Shown here: positions 1 to 11,515 of the stretch, piece after piece | Numbering within the stretch: position 1 is the first letter of the stretch | How the letters are laid out: each line of letters opens with the position of its first letter | Assembly (NCBI GenBank): GCA_013420905.1 | Contig: JAAXNY010000013.1 | Coordinates: 1,550,001 to 1,614,000 of the forward strand | Origin: Collybia mongolica | Lineage: Eukaryota; Basidiomycota; Agaricomycetes; Agaricales; Clitocybaceae | DNA length: 64,000 nt | Reading direction: 5' to 3' | Position numbers and translations under genes: made by a program | Notes under the pieces: generated by a model | The model's input: the letters and a program-made list of their open reading frames with translations, nothing else | The model's database searches: none | Told to the model about the DNA's origin: nothing

Positions 1-1715
1 CTGCAACGGCTATATAGCCTCTGGGGACCTTCGAAATATTATTCGCAGCATCAATGCACTTCCATCTGACTTTTCTGGGAAACTCAGTATTCTCCTGAAC
101 GATCGAGAACCTATCGCTGTTATTCGAAACATTATACTCCTCCTCATCCTCGGGACAATACCTGACAAAGATATCGCAACTGATCTGGCTCTCCACGTCT
201 GGTACTCTGCGTTTATTCCAACTGAATACGCTGTACAATTGCGCAAAGTGCTGGCTACTTTTGTTGAGTCTCTGGAGATGATCGATTCAGATGTATCTAT
301 GTCAATGTTGCTCGGTCAGAAATCGAGCTTGTCGGGGAAGGTCGGACAGCATGTCTTGGCTGTCCTGTCCAGTATGGTGGACGCTCAATACGACGTTAAG
401 GTTGTAAGTGAAGAATTAGAGAGGGTTCGGTATGTGTTGACGAGCAGTCTTTATGACGACGTGGTCCTAAGTACCCTTCAAGGTTTGCCCCATCTCGTCA
501 GGACAGACACCATCGCGAGTATTGCAGAATGGAACCATCGCACCGTCTCTCGTCCCTGGAATTCTGTCGTTTTGGTTTAGTTTTACCATATGGTGCTCAA
601 GATGACCACTTCAACCATCCGAACCGGCTTTTGTTTTCCCCAAAGGGAAGGTGGCTTCAAGACGACCTCGCAACTCCCCTCGAGTCCTGGGAGTAAGTAA
701 CTATCATTCTAAAAATCATGCCATGAACTAATCAAGGCCATAGAATCCCAGCCATCGTAGAAGCTGGGAAGACCCACGGAGCCCGACGTGCGGACCTCTA
801 CGGCTGTCTTTATTTCTACCTTTCGGATCAGCTTCGAGCGTTCGCAGAGCGGCTTGGGCGGCTCCGAATTGAAATTCAGATGTTTTGTGAAGATGCTACC
901 GAACTTTCACGAGTTATTCGTAGAGGAAATCTTTCAAAGTACAAGCTACCTTCGTCCATCAAATTCGATAGGATCGAGGTCTCCAACATTATGGATGCTG
1001 ACTACGTTGGAATTCCTGGTATTCTCGAAACATGGGGTCCTTTCCTCAAAGACGGCAAACACGCTACCCTTCTCGGTAGCTTCATGAACTGGCCAACACG
1101 ACAAAGGGGTGCTGGCGCCTCAAATGCTGACAAGAATACAGTTTCCTTGCTCTTTGAGAAGTTACTTAAAAAAGATGATGTAAGCAATACATGCAGCCCA
1201 TGCAACTACCTCCTAAATTTTTTACATTCTAGTCTTTACGGACCCCTTCTTCACCAACACTACAAGACATAAAACGTATTCGTGAGTAGCGCAAGTATAT
1301 CTATTACTCAACTGCCTAATAGAACCGCGCTCACGAGACGGCATATCGTTGGGACACATGAGTTCATTGACAGCATTGTACGATAATTCTGCGAGTTTCA
1401 ACGAATATCTTGGAAAATATGGGCTTCATGAAGCTTTACGCAAGGGAAATCTGAAGCTCAAGGACCGTCATACAATCGTGCCTCATGTAGGTTGGTCTTT
1501 CTTTGTTAGAGTGTGCTTACACGCAGCCCTTAGCGGATAGGCGCTCCTTTGGGGGCACCATCTAACGCCCTTCCTAACTTTCCTGATAAGGAGAGTTGGT
1601 ACCTTAACGTGCGTCTTGCTTTCGTACAACATTCTGAAGCTAAAATTGATCCTTACAGACTGGTGTCGGAAAGTGCCTGTGGTCTGAACGGTTTGTCGAA
1701 ATATCTCGGGCATGA
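1..1715 (+). CDS. DUF4470-domain protein, 3' part (5' end outside window)
   Basis: The open frame enters the window already coding. Its first residues (CNGYIASGDLRNIIRSIN) and LSILLNDREP are typical of the fungal DUF4470 domain, whose function is unknown. Joining exons by frame gives 2-429, 483-692, 744-1179, 1233-1281, 1323-1486, 1534-1608 and 1659-1715. All introns are GT...AG and about 41-53 bases. The join at 429/483 restores APSRQDRHHREYCRMEPSHR followed by FGLVLPYGAQDDHFNHPNR, the conserved middle block of this family. The C-terminal part keeps GHMSSLTALYDN and APSNALPNFPDKESWY. The stop is TGA at 1713-1715. No frame-breaking lesion is visible, so the gene looks intact. The N-terminus, which in relatives can carry a MYND-type zinc finger, cannot be judged here. 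Confidence 0.8.
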
Positions 1716-2194
1716 GGGTCTTCTGGCCACCATTTGGTGATTCGTGGACGCCGAATCGTACATAATAAACAGACGAGATATATTGAATACTCTCGCCAAG
1801 CATATTCTTGAGCTTCCCCACTGTATGCTCTAGATTATAGAATTTCCGATTTATAGCAACACCCATCAGATTAGAATAGACGGGTAGGGTTTGTCTGCGG
1901 GTTAACTGAACAGGAGCCAGCCAAAAAAACTCAAGCATATTACAAGAAGGATACAATTGGATCTGTGGCAAGTACATGTAACCACTGGGCCGAAAATCAG
2001 TAAAGTATGTAGTACACAGTACAATAATAATAGGCTCATTATAACAGCTTCATACACCAGTGATACACCAGCTTGTTGTTGTCAAGATTTGTAGGATAAT
2101 GCATCCCTGTCCAAACTCATCACACGTGCATATTCTAAAAAAAGCCTAAATAGTCGACGCGTTAAATCCAATGTCAAACCTGGTATGGAGGTTC
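1716..2194. other. intergenic, convergent 3' ends
   Basis: The upstream gene ends at 1715 and the next gene, on the opposite strand, ends at 2195. I see only AT-rich sequence and short frames that shadow the neighbours. It probably holds both 3' untranslated regions. Confidence 0.6.
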
Positions 2195-4224
2195 TTACCT
2201 AAAGAGGTATGCAGTGATATCTTCCTTCCTCCAGAATGTTTTGCTCCATGTTCGCCCGTCGGTGGCTATTTGTCGTGCAAGATCTTCGTGATTGCCTTCA
2301 CCATACAGCCCACCACGGAAGAATAAAAGAGAATCGTGGAGGTCGGAATAATCCGTTTGTACGGGGATATAATGAACCCATGGTTCGATACGATCGTAGA
2401 ACCTGAGAGCCACGTCAGCTACAGCGCACAAGTGGCCATACAAAGCGCTGACCATTCTGGGTACGCGGTTGCTTTGAATATCAGGGCATTTGATGTAATT
2501 AGGCGCTTGAAACGACTGGACCATGCATTGCCGTCAACCTATCGAGGGGACGGGTTCAGTGATCAGGCAAGGCTGAAGTTTACTCAACTCACATCAAGTA
2601 TATATTTAATGTTCCCTGCTTCCTTGATATTCTGTCGTTTTCGCCATTCAAACGTCCGGGATAACTGTTCACAAAAATCCTGGGTAGGTCCACACTGAAC
2701 TGGCTCTCCGGCAAAGTGGATGTCGAAGATGGCGTGGTTGAGCTTTTGTTTCGGGATTTCGACACCCTCACCGATACTCTTGTTGGCATGCGAGGGAATT
2801 AATACCTTAACTGTTCCATTCAAGTCTCGAGCAAAGTCTACTAGCCGTGCGCGCTGAGCGCTTCTCCAGCGCGTTTCGGGTGAGTGGTATATTCCCGTGT
2901 TGCTTCCTCTCCAGCCTAGTCGCTCATCCAACTTTTCCTCCCAAACAGGATCATTGCTTCGAGGTAAAATGTCCTCAACCCATGACAAAAGGAGTGGAGC
3001 TTGAATATCGTGATGGAGTTTTGTTGAACAATACGCGAATTGAGGAACTAACACATCCTTTGCGCCCGGGTTTGTGTGAACGAGGAACTCGCCGTGGCCT
3101 TCAAGGATCTGGGGGTGAAGGCAGGGATCCATCGCTTTTGTGTGATGATCAATAAATGTCTTCTTGGACTGTGGGATAGAGGTTCTATTCCCCTGACGAG
3201 CGGGTGATAATGGCGAGCATGCAGAAAGCCACCCAAGGCGCTTTCCAGGCTTTACAGTAGCTAGATTAATGTCTAGATCGTGTATTAGAAACATCAGGGA
3301 TTTGTGACATGTTCATACCCACAACTTCCATTGGCGGCGGCTTCCAACGCGGCCATTTTAATTTGATAATCAGTGAACAATGTAGGGCTGTCATGAGGTG
3401 AAAAGACGGCGCGAAAAGGAGGGATGTGCTCTTGAAGGTCACCGACCAAGCTGATGAAGTCTTTTGCCCCACTCAGGAGGTGCTGAGTTTCTGAAGTTAT
3501 TGGAAATGAGAAAGAGACCCCTAACAGTTTGATATGAGGATCAGTTTCAGTCTTTCCAATGGTGTAAGTATCTTTGTGCGACTCTTGATCTTTTTGAAGC
3601 CGCTGAAGATCAACAGGATTCATCCCCCAAAATGGTTCAAGGTCTCTCCATATATTATCATATTCATCGGGTAGCTGAACATTATGTTTTTCCACATAAT
3701 CCCACCTGAATTTTAACGATCAGCACTCAAATAACCTAAAATATGTCTTGCGACGACACACACCACGCATCGAAACCTTTTGGTGGCTCCCGGTTATATC
3801 TTCGCTTGTATACTCGAATTGCCTCCTCTAAACTCTTACTTGCGCTGTTCAATTTTGCTCGCCACCGAGCTTCAGCGCGGTCAATGAGCTCCAATATAGG
3901 GTGACGGCCGTCTGGGTCAACTTCTACGATCCCGTCGTTCCGGAAATGATGTGAGGCCCACTGGCCAGTGTAATCCTCCGGCTTTCCGAGGTCCTGGACC
4001 TGTTCGTTCGCTGGGAGGAAAACATTTGGCGCTGTCTTCGCGCCCTCGGGTGGTGGCCATATCGCAGTTTCCAAGGGTATGGGCAGCAAGATTGACGTTG
4101 GCGAGTGTAGGAAAAGTTCCCGAAAATATGCAGCCAGCAAGATCCCGAGACCAGAGAGGGGCACGATTACCCATCGAAAAACCCGACCAGAGACCATGAA
4201 GATTGAAAAAGAAACAGACACCAA
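2195..4224 (-). CDS. GT90 (CAP10-type) glycosyltransferase
   Basis: Relatives of cryptococcal CAP10 are type II Golgi membrane glycosyltransferases that build capsule or cell-wall glycans; acceptor and sugar cannot be told here. The start at 4224 gives a short cytoplasmic tail, one hydrophobic anchor (about residues 11-35) and a luminal part. Exon 1 is 4224-3764; removing the intron 3763-3706 restores [17 protein letters not shown], the family signature. Further landmarks are [23 protein letters not shown], and the catalytic-region block [18 protein letters not shown] after removing an intron near 2590-2536. A last intron, 2452-2403, joins YPEW to [21 protein letters not shown], the conserved C-terminal motif. 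The splice near 3340-3262 is the one I could not fix exactly. The protein ends ITAYLFR at 2195. No clear lesion is seen. Confidence 0.85.
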
Positions 4225-5167
4225 GCAAAGCTCGGTGTGTAGGGGATTTAACTACACCTTTACTCCGAGCACATGTTGATAGATTTGATATGTCATGGGG
4301 CGTCGCCCGCTAAGCGAAACACGCATGACACACGCTGCTGAACCTGTGCAGGGCTTGTTCATTGCTCCACTGTTTCCTCGACGTTGTCCAAGCGACTACA
4401 AGGTTGGCAGATAGAACAGACGTTGGGCGAGGACGTCCGTCATTGGCAGCAACGCCGAGAGTGGCACTGAACGTCAGGCCATGACAGACTTTTATTTGAT
4501 GATGTTAAAGGTCGCCGCTGACAATCAAACCATCGAGTGATTAGGCTTTTTGTACTGGAAGGGAGTATTGAGATGGTTCACGGATTATGGCGTCTTGTCA
4601 GGGTGAACAGAGGTCGTGCTGGCGTTTACTCGGGTTATAATTATGTCAGTGGGGAAGACCAAGGGAAGAACCTTAAGGGAAGAACATCAATCATTGTTTA
4701 ATGATGGGTTGAATTCGGAACAGAATGATGGGCGTCTACAAGTCAGGTGGCAAACACGGTGCATGTGATCGATATCCGGCCTTCATGATCAAGCTTCAAC
4801 GTTCCATAAAAAGCCAGTTTGACCGCTTGCATATACGCTCCTTTTATTTTTCGAAAGTGAAGGTTCAGCTGTTGATGGATCAGAGATCTTGGCGTTAAGG
4901 TGAAGCATACAACAATAATAATCGTCTGGTCAGACCATATTTTTAACGCGTATACACTGGTAAGGGAGCGAGGATAAACATGATGAGTGCGTGGATCGGA
5001 AAGAAGCGTGAAGGTCGTAAAGTGGTGTAGTAGCGATATGAGAGCGAAGACATATAGATGTAATGCCAGCGTGGCGATCCATAGGAGGGAGAACAGTGCA
5101 GCCCACGAATAGAAAACCAAGTATGAGAAGAACGAACAGAAGAAGTCAGACCATACCTTTTTGCGTA
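4225..5167. other. intergenic, no gene recognised
   Basis: This lies upstream of the GT90 gene and downstream of the permease relic. The longest frame on the minus strand runs out of the permease C-terminus and resembles nothing I know. The GT90 promoter should lie in its left part. Confidence 0.5.
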
Positions 5168-6790
5168 CCCGGCTTGCTCCGCAGGCTCCCCTCCGACGTG
5201 GTAGTATCGTCTGCCTTTTCCACACGCAACTCCTCCAACTTTCTTTTCACATCGTCGTGCGCCCATTAAGCTGTCTTCAAGTCAAGCAGCTCATCCATTT
5301 GTTTCAGCGTAACGCCTTTCAAATTGTTCTGTGTATCGTAGTTTAATAGATACACGCCAGCAGGGAAGCAAGCAGTAGGAAAGCAACGTACCGCGTAAGG
5401 AGTACGTCCAGAACAGCATGATGATCATCCAGACCCGAAAAATAGGTACGTCCCGTAGCCAAGGGTGTTGACCATATACGGCGTCGCCCTCGAGATCGCG
5501 AACTGAAATATCCACTGCGTCGCGTAATAGCTATGTAGACACTACGAATGGTGGGAGGGTAGATCTCGGACGCGATGTCCTAAGACGTCTCGTTCCACGA
5601 GAAGCAGTAGACTGGGGAAAATCCATAATGCGTTCATGACACCTAGGTGAAGATCATAGTGTACTCGCAGACAGCAAAAACATAGATCATAGCGATGGCA
5701 GAGATTCCACCTCCACCGAGGTCTTTTCCCTCTGCGGGTTTAAATATATGTATGCGCCGATGTAGTACTGAATTGTAATTGAGGGTCAATTATAATCTGC
5801 CACACTAGATGGTTAGTAAAACGGCATACCATGCTGAGAGGGCCGCCGATTGCGCTGACCATAAGAATCACCTGTTAAGGAACACGATCCACGACGAAGA
5901 AGCAGAAAATGAGCGTGCAGACGGTCTTGACAACTCCGTAAATGCCAGTGCTAAAGAAGCCAGTTGACGCGTTGACGTTCCATTGACACCCAGCGGCTTG
6001 GAAAATGATCATTAAATACTAATTGATCGCAAGATGCCTCTGAAAGAATGAACATGTTAAACCTTATTTCATGCTTAATGGCAATGAAGCAGGAGATTCC
6101 GGAAGGCCATGAGAGTCATACCCGTTACGAGACTGTTCCTGTTGCCTTTCAATATAATTTCCTTTCCCGCAGGGCTTATTATATGCAAACACGCATGGAG
6201 ACAGCACCAACGTCAATGCCGGCAATTACACGATATGAGAGGCCAGGTCCTGTGGATTGAGAGGTAGCGACCCTGCATACTTGTACCAATAACTTTTCCC
6301 AAGCCTGTTAGACGATAGCTTTATAAAGGCTTAGAGATAGGGCAGGAGAGGAGGGGCTCACCGATGAACATGCCCGCTTTGCGGCCAAGGCACTCTGTGA
6401 TCGGATAGGCCATGAGAGACCCTGCCAGAGCACCAAGTTGATAGACGTTAACGATGTTGGCCAATTCGGCGGGGTGGCTGCCGTTGAAGCCGCCAGGAAA
6501 AAAACTCGTTACCGAGGGATGGCAAAGCAAGGTCCCCCCACCCTCAAGAAGCCTGAGGGAAATAGTCAATAAGAAAAATTGAAGTCAAAGGTAGGCTACA
6601 AACCAGCATCATAGCCAAACATGACAGCTCCAAAAGCTGCCATGTCAGCAAGTACGGACACCCGCCAGTTGTACATCTCAGGGGGTGTGGGCCGATCTTC
6701 TGCGACTTTGAGCTTGATGGTGGATGGACCAAATGAAAGCAGGGGAGGGGAGTGGATTCTAAAACAGAAACAAAAAAGTGAAAACATATG
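5168..6790 (-). pseudogene. decayed MFS sugar/quinate permease (QutD-like)
   Basis: The minus strand carries scattered but ordered pieces of a 12-TM sugar-porter-family transporter. In order they are: VAEDRPTPPEMYNWRVSVLADM and FGYDAG near 6600-6700; after an intron GGFNGSHPAELANIVNVYQL and GRKAGMFIGE near 6360-6500; STGFFSTGIYGVVKT and FFVVDRVP near 5880-5960; YCFSWNETS and ASEIYPPTIRSVYIAI near 5530-5610; FQFAISRATPYMVNTLGYGTYLFFGS near 5430-5500 (split by drift from consensus); KGVTLKQMDELLDL near 5280-5320. Stops and frame changes fall between the pieces, for example after FVVDRVP, after the serine of WNETS, and a TAA just before the C-terminal helix. The block order matches fungal quinate permeases, and the gene diverges from a dehydroshikimate dehydratase as in quinate clusters. 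It is almost surely non-functional; the quinate specificity is inference. Confidence 0.8.
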
Positions 6791-7148
6791 GCGCAGTTAT
6801 AGTTATATAGGTAGCGGGGGGGCGTGATATAAACTTATGTCCCCCGTACGTGACGCCTGGTGGGGTTTCCACCAGACTGCAGAGAGAGGGGTAAAAATAG
6901 AACTAAGTCTGACGTATATCCCAAAGAGCAAACCAATCTCGATCGCGTATTGCCAAGTCTCTCAGTCTCATTCTCCACGCTTTGCCACAACCGCGATCGC
7001 GATCGACGGAGGAGGGGTTCTCCGCACCAAACGGATGGATCTTCAGCAGGAACAACTCCCTCCCGAAAATCTTTCTCTCCACATATCAAGCCAGCCACCA
7101 TATATTCCTCACTCCCAACTCAGGGTCTCCTATTCATCTCATCTCAGA
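6791..7148. promoter_or_regulatory. shared divergent promoter region of permease relic and dehydratase
   Basis: This 358-base gap lies between two divergent genes. The upstream frame stays open into the dehydratase, but the conserved protein begins at the ATG at 7149, so I take this as promoter plus 5' untranslated sequence. I could not single out an operator. Confidence 0.45.
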
Positions 7149-8667
7149 ATGCAACCATCATTTCATCCCAAGTTCGCAATTGCCTCGCTTTCCCTAGGCT
7201 CATGCGCCCACCACTCATTGCCAACAAAGATCGGCGTCGCAGGCGCGCTCGGTTATGACGGCATTGAGATCTTCTTCCCTGACTTTGAAGCCTTCGTTGA
7301 CGAAGTCAAGCAAGGGCAACATGCTAGCCTGTTCCCTTCCCCATTGTCACAATCTTCCACCCGTGACCTTGAGCGCGCATGTGCGACTGCTCTCGCCACC
7401 CTCTGCAAATCCCACAACCTCACGATCCCCATCATCCAACCATTGCGAAATTTTGAGAATTTCGCTGATCAACGACACCTCGATGAAGCCCTAGACGCGG
7501 CAGAGCGGTGGTTTGACCTCATGCCCTACTTTGATTGTAATTTGCTTCTTGTCTGCTCCAACTTTATCGAGGGTGCACACCCTATTCATTCGGGAGCCAT
7601 AACAATGCCATCATATCTTGACGCCCAAGTACACGCCTTCCGTCTCCTCGGCGAACGGGCAAACAAGTACGGCGCGCGCGTCGGTTACGAGCCCCTCGCG
7701 TGGGGGACGGTCGTCAACCGCTGGGAATACGTCTGGGACGTAGTACGGCGCGTAGACATGCCCAATGTCGGTGTCATCTTGGATTCCTTCAACACTCTGT
7801 AAGTCTTCTTCCTTGTTCGATCTCGCTCGTGCAATAACCCCACCTTTATTCAGTGGCAATCAATATGCTGACCCTTCAATGCCCACATCTATCCGCACAG
7901 GTGTTACTCTCGCCACCATTCAAACAAATTTCGACCACCTCAGGGTCACCATCCCCGCTTCGAAACTCTTCTTCTACCAAATCGCAGATGCACACAGGCC
8001 CCTTCTCCCCGTTCCCGATCTCCCTGAGGCCCCGGCACGAATGACATGGTCTAGGGCGTCGCGGTTGTTCCCCTGTGAAGAACTGAATCCCCCTTCTTCT
8101 TGCCCAGCGAAGTCCGATGACCAGGAAACCTGGCTCCGGAAGCATACAGGTTTCCTGCCTGTGATGGACATGACCCGTGTACTGCACGAGATGGGCTATG
8201 ACGGGTGGTGGAGCCTCGAAGTGTTTAATACGAGTCTGATGGAGGCGGACAAAGGGTGTCCGATCAGACACGGGGAGCGAGGCATCCTCGGTCTGAGAAG
8301 GCTTTGGGAGGGTGTGCAGCAGTTGTTTAGCGGGGTTGACACGCGTCCCCAGGAATCTAAAAGGCTAGTAACGCCGCCACTTGAGTGCAGGGAAGACGAC
8401 ACGGAAAGTGAGAACAGCGAGCTAGAGAGTATGGAGGACGGGAAGGACGACGCGAACATAAGGATCGTTCAGTTTAGCCCGCCCTCCAACACGGCGGCAC
8501 CGGCTTCGGTCAGGATCATCGAGCCGATTGTTGATGAACTCGAGGGACGGATGTCGCCTTGGAATGGTTTCTTTTCGGAATTTTGGCAAAGGCTGAATTT
8601 CGGGACCAAAACTGGCGAAGAGCAAGCTAGTCATCGAGAGTCCCGATACACACCAGGCCAATATTAA
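7149..8667 (+). CDS. 3-dehydroshikimate dehydratase (sugar-isomerase-like TIM barrel)
   Basis: It should convert 3-dehydroshikimate to protocatechuate, the step that feeds quinate and shikimate into the beta-ketoadipate route (fungal qa-4/qutC family). The N-terminus FAIASLSLGSCAHHSLPTK followed by YDGIEIFFPDFEAF matches the family start, where S-x-S-LG and GIE lie on the first barrel strands. Later landmarks are CSNF near residue 137, GYEPLAWG, VGVILDSFN, a DAH motif before the variable loop, and GYDGWWSLEVFN. One intron, 7799-7853, is fixed by the frame. The protein is about 487 residues, longer than the usual 350-370, because of an acidic, Ser/Glu-rich tail after about residue 395. The start is placed at 7149 because the in-frame upstream extension from 6837 shows no conservation. 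It diverges from the permease relic and precedes a QutG-like gene. Confidence 0.8.
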
Positions 8668-9759
8668 ACGAGTCAACTTTTCTTTCATGTTATGTAGCAC
8701 CCGTTTCGCGTATGTTCCTCGAATCGTCGTTTCGAACCTTTTCGTCTTGTACAAATATACTGTATTATATAAATGTGTGTTTGTTAAAGTCCTTTGTTAA
8801 TTGATTAATCGTTTTCAGTTATCACAACGCCTAGAATGGTCCCTAATCAACACCATACAAGAGTTTGATGCTAAAAGCTTTTATACCGTCCGAACTTTCG
8901 GCCAATGTGAGCTCCTCATTCAGATGCCCATTGGGCTGATTCAAGAACCCGCCATTCGTCCCGCATGCTCCTATCTTTCCTCCACTGGATCCAATGATTG
9001 ACGTTCTGTGGGGCGACCGCGAACGCGGGTAGGATCATCCACGCACTAGCAGTCAATACAAGATACTCAGTTGTGCCTCCGGATGCCTCATATCGAGCGT
9101 CATCGAATTTGGTAATCGTTGTTCATGAGACCCGTAGGCCGAGCCACCTGTGCATGACATCATGTATCGTGCACCATGTTGTACCACGATTGGGGAAAGT
9201 TGGGAGACTGAATGTTTGGATGTGTGGGGGTCGGATGCCCGTTAGGAGCAACGAAAGGGAAAACTGCCAGTCACGGTCCCACGGTGTCTGCCTGGCGGAA
9301 AATGGGTGTTCCGACCCGGCCCGGTGCGGCCAGGTCAACACATCGCAAAAAATAGACGAGCTTACTACATCTATACACCACAGGAATACCCCCGGAAGCC
9401 TCAACGCGTGTCTGGGGGTTTTGGAGGGTTTTGGATGCCTCCAAAGCAAGGTTTTCCAGGCCAAAAAGCACGCATTGGTGCTTCAGTGGGACAAATTGTC
9501 AAACTCAATTGTCTGTCTGATGCCCCTGGCTTATGTGCAGGTGCTGGGGACGGGTGTACTCCAGTGCCGATTTGTCTGGTAGTATCTATCAACGACGTTG
9601 AGTCCTCTGGGATGTGCGTTGCATTTTTTTTATCATCTGTCGGGCTTGAGAGCCGGGTATCAATCAGCCAAGATCCGTCGTCCTCGCATGGAATGTCCCG
9701 CGGCCCGAACCATGATAATTGGTCTTTTGGCACCTACCGTAGCTCGCCGTACTTGAGCC
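8668..9759. other. intergenic, no gene recognised
   Basis: Several overlapping frames of about 110-190 codons occur on both strands between 8998 and 9803. None has a recognisable motif, and they overlap each other in different frames, which suggests chance. The region probably holds the dehydratase 3' end and the promoter of the next gene. Confidence 0.5.
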
Positions 9760-11355
9760 ATGTCCTATACATTTACCATCGAAGAATTGCGCGAAATTCA
9801 TGAATTCACATGTAGATTAGCACGCATTGCCGGGGCTTATCTACGAAACGACCAAATCCGACGACGCAAGGTAGCGCTTGGGACAGAGGAGAAGTTGAAC
9901 TCGGTAGATCTGGTGACTGCAGCAGATAAAGGCGTTGAGAAGCTAATACGGTGCGTATCACGCTCCGATGATGTTTATTTACATGCACTCCAGCTTCTGG
10001 CAGGGAGTCGGTGAGGGAACGGTATCCTGAGCATTCGGTTCGTAGATGATTTGGCACAAGGTAACTGTGGGGCATGCTTTCTGACTTCGTTATCTCGCCA
10101 GTTCATTGGAGAGGAGTCATATTCTGCTGGCCAGGAGAAACGCTTCTTGCTGAAGGACGATCCTACCTGGTGAGTGATCTCCGCCGGCAGATCTATTGGG
10201 CAAATACGACTACCACCGTCCAGGATCGTGGACCCTATAGATGGCACAGTTAACATGGTTCATATGTGTAAGCCCTTCCAGATATATTTATGATCCGGGG
10301 CATGAACTCTCCTCCTTATGTGTAGTTCCTATGGTCGCGATCTCTATAGGCTTTTGTATAAAGTCAATACCAGTAGTTGGTGTAGTCTTTGCTCCTTTCC
10401 TAGGGGGTGACGGTTCGTCTGTTTCTTTCCATACATCAGCTAGTACGCATCGACGTCGACGAACCTCCAGGCACCTTGTACTCAGCAATCCATCACCCCG
10501 AAGGCGGCGCGTGGATGGCAGAATACGGGGCTGATGGGCCATTAACTGATCTGCCCCTCGTCACTCCGCCTCCACCACTGCCGGAAGACGCACCCAAAGG
10601 GTGAGCTATATCCTCAGTGAATCTTTATCTATAATTACTGAAAGCCGGAGGGAAGATGTTTATTCTTTGGAGAATGGGGTAAGGACAGACGAGACGTTCC
10701 ACAATCAAATTTGAGCAAGAAGGCGTCAAATTTTGTCAACATGGCGGCAGAAATCGGAGGTAGGGGCGGGAAGGGGAGTATGGTACATGGAATTAGAAGC
10801 CTTGGAAGGTCAGTAACATGCTTTCATTTGTCGATGACGCATCGTCATTTTTTCTCCTTCCTAGTTCCACGATGGATATGGTATTTGTTGCCTCGGGACA
10901 AGGGGATATTATGTTCGAAGGTACTGGACTGTCCGTATCGTTCCAAGAAATACCACTGAATCCATCGCTCTGTGCATTTATAAGCGGGTTGTTGGGAATG
11001 GGTAAGTCAATATGCCTCATTCAAGATTATATCTTGACCGCGTTTAAAAATATAGGACGTTTGTGCTGCGATTGCGATATTACTACAAACAGGAGGCATT
11101 GTAGTGGATTCCAACCCCCCACCAGGCCTCAGCGATACTGATCCTATTCCAATGGCGAATATTGGGGGACGACGGTTCGTAATTCCTTTTCTTTTCACGC
11201 ATACCCTCATGCTCCTGTACTTTGTTTATAGGTACCTTGCAATCCGTGGCTGCTCTAAGGATTCAAAGGGGCGATCTACTAGAGAACAACAAGAGAGGGT
11301 TGTGAGGGAAGTATGGAAGAAGACTGAGAGGCTGGATTATCAGCGGCCGTTGTAG
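9760..11355 (+). CDS. inositol-monophosphatase-family phosphatase, QutG-like
   Basis: This is a metal-dependent phosphatase of the IMPase fold. In Aspergillus the relative qutG lies in the quinate cluster, with an unclear role; myo-inositol-1-phosphatase is the alternative. The gene is cut by many small introns. Exon pieces read in order: LREIHEFTCRLARIAGAYL and VDLVTAADKGVEKLI; ESVRERYPEHS; FIGEESYSAGQ (metal-binding Glu); IVDPIDGTVNMVH (the DPIDGT signature, residues about 110-116); FPMVAISIGFC and IPVVGVVFAPFLG; GTLYSAIHHPEGGAWM; FVNMAAEIGGRGGKGSMVHG; AGCWEWDVCAAIAILLQTGG (second family signature with the WD metal ligand); VVREVWKKTERLDYQRPL at the end. All ligand residues I expect are present. 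The position behind the dehydratase supports a cluster origin. Confidence 0.82.
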
Positions 11356-11515
11356 TCTTATCGGGACCCGTGCCATGTTTTTTAATCGCGACGTCAATAA
11401 CGATGCAGCTTGAGCATTGGTATGTAATCACGGTATATAAGATAAAGAGAACTGGAAGAGTGATTAGCAATCACAACGGCAACAATCATATACGGAGTAA
11501 CGCCAGGAGCAACTA

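Noticed and set aside
1483..1977. 164-codon minus-strand frame at the end of the first gene
   Set aside because: It overlaps the conserved plus-strand exons of the DUF4470 gene and has no motif.
4743..5225. 160-codon minus-strand frame as a membrane protein
   Set aside because: Its beginning shadows the C-terminal tail of the permease relic in another frame. The hydrophobic part has no recognisable family.
6837..7148. Upstream in-frame extension of the dehydratase
   Set aside because: The family's conserved N-terminus starts at 7149. The extension is low-complexity and fits a 5' untranslated region.
9123..9803. Overlapping frames at 9.0-9.8 kb as a candidate gene
   Set aside because: No motif, no consistent frame across introns, and opposite-strand frames are equally long.
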